Shown here piece by piece: positions 63,693 to 64,000 of a DNA stretch of 64,000 nucleotides. Location of the stretch: NCBI GenBank assembly GCA_028696165.1, contig JAQVHQ010000010.1, forward strand, positions 1-64,000. The letters are read 5' to 3'. This DNA is from Lachnospiraceae bacterium (GTDB lineage Bacteria; Bacillota; Clostridia; Lachnospirales; Lachnospiraceae). Below the pieces are notes generated by a model. That model saw nothing but the letters and a program-made list of their open reading frames with translations. It did not search any database and was not told the DNA's origin. The translations under genes and the position numbers were made by a program. Within the stretch, counting starts at the first letter, position 1, and each line of letters begins with the position of its first letter.

Positions 63693-64000
63693 CTACTGCA
63701 TTCCAATAATCATTCCAAGCACAAAAGGTATTAGCCAAACGCACCAGACAATAAGACTAAATCTATGAAAAGCGGTCTGCGCCCTCTCATCTTTTCTCAC
63801 CAACACCACTGTCGCCCACACCGCATGAATAATCATCAAACCAATCGCCAAAGCCCCGGTAATTCCATGAGGACTAAACAAACTAATACTTCCGGCATCC
63901 TTACTGATACTAGTCATAATCGTTGTCCCAGTCGTATCAAAACACAATCCCAGCCAGAAAAAGACCAAATGCATCACCTTCAATTTTCTCTCCCGATGCT
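63693..64000 (-). CDS. HsmA-like membrane protein, 5' end outside window
   Basis: The end of a small membrane protein of the HsmA (TIGR03987-like) group. The frame is open to the right edge (HRERKLK before the first Met), so the start lies outside. FWLGLCFDTTGTTIM is the family-like segment. Transmembrane helices lie at about residues 8-22, 40-62 and 72-94 of the visible part. Function unknown. Confidence 0.78.
   Translation of the reverse strand, partial: HRERKLKVMHLVFFWLGLCFDTTGTTIMTSISKDAGSISLFSPHGITGALAIGLMIIHAVWATVVLVRKDERAQTAFHRFSLIVWCVWLIPFVLGMIIGMQ

Overview
The window looks like a chromosomal stretch of a low-GC, spore-forming anaerobic Firmicute, most likely a Lachnospiraceae member of the Blautia type. 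The pointers are: a corrinoid O-demethylase-type methyl-transfer module of the kind found in acetogens; an oxygen-sensitive glycyl-radical ribonucleotide reductase; an alpha/beta-type spore protein; a split purH (PurO plus a stand-alone AICAR transformylase) behind a ZTP riboswitch; and the clostridial order rho-rpmE-DUF1385-prmC-prfA. The genus is an inference. Most genes are on the minus strand, with strong Shine-Dalgarno sequences and many clear sigma-A promoters and intrinsic terminators.

Layout. 1-2455 is the end of an integrated element (winged-helix replication-type protein, tyrosine integrase) abutting the 3' end of tRNA-Ser(TGA). 2600-7883 is a minus-strand housekeeping run: ispD, tsaD, rnz, a CxxC protein, rimI, tsaB, tsaE and a YcxB-like membrane protein; three of the t6A37-modification genes sit together. 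8040-11990 holds a cyclophilin, a YigZ-type protein and a class A penicillin-binding protein, followed by a candidate small RNA. 12303-19016 is the methyl-transfer module: substrate:corrinoid methyltransferase, corrinoid protein, corrinoid:tetrahydrofolate methyltransferase, a divergent PucR-type regulator, a DUF2284 protein and a RACo-type reductive activator. Together they can strip methyl groups from a methylated substrate (a phenyl methyl ether is the likeliest) and load them onto tetrahydrofolate.

19227-29459 carries a YfcE phosphodiesterase, ROK glucokinase, HPr kinase, uvrC, ftsH, a UPF0371 protein and pyrG. 29604-38012 has a multidomain surface protein, a Dus enzyme, a YhgE/Pip protein with a small membrane partner, and nrdD fused to a glutaredoxin-like domain behind a NrdR-like inverted repeat. 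38250-48775 is hflX, a TPR lipoprotein, glmM, a nucleotidyltransferase, prfA, prmC, DUF1385, rpmE, rho and a SEC-C protein. 48864-50846 is a decayed patch: a solute-binding protein gene with an in-frame TGA and a 5'-truncated PD-(D/E)XK transposase. 50980-53186 is the ZTP-riboswitch-controlled purO-purH unit.

53282-64000 contains a DUF4349 lipoprotein, an amino-acid ABC transporter, a HerA-like ATPase, a two-subunit SMR-like pair, a spore protein, a PspC protein, a PadR-DUF1700-DUF4097 envelope-stress-type operon whose DUF1700 gene has an in-frame TAG, asnA, and the start-truncated end of an HsmA-like gene running off the right edge.

I did not find a clearly new multi-gene system. The strongest leads are regulatory: a terminator inside the methyl-transfer operon with no obvious promoter behind it, a small-RNA candidate after the penicillin-binding protein gene, a 33-bp near-perfect inverted repeat beside the methyl-transfer genes, a PadR-type palindrome lodged between -35 and -10, and tandem helical-phase repeats upstream of the purO promoter.
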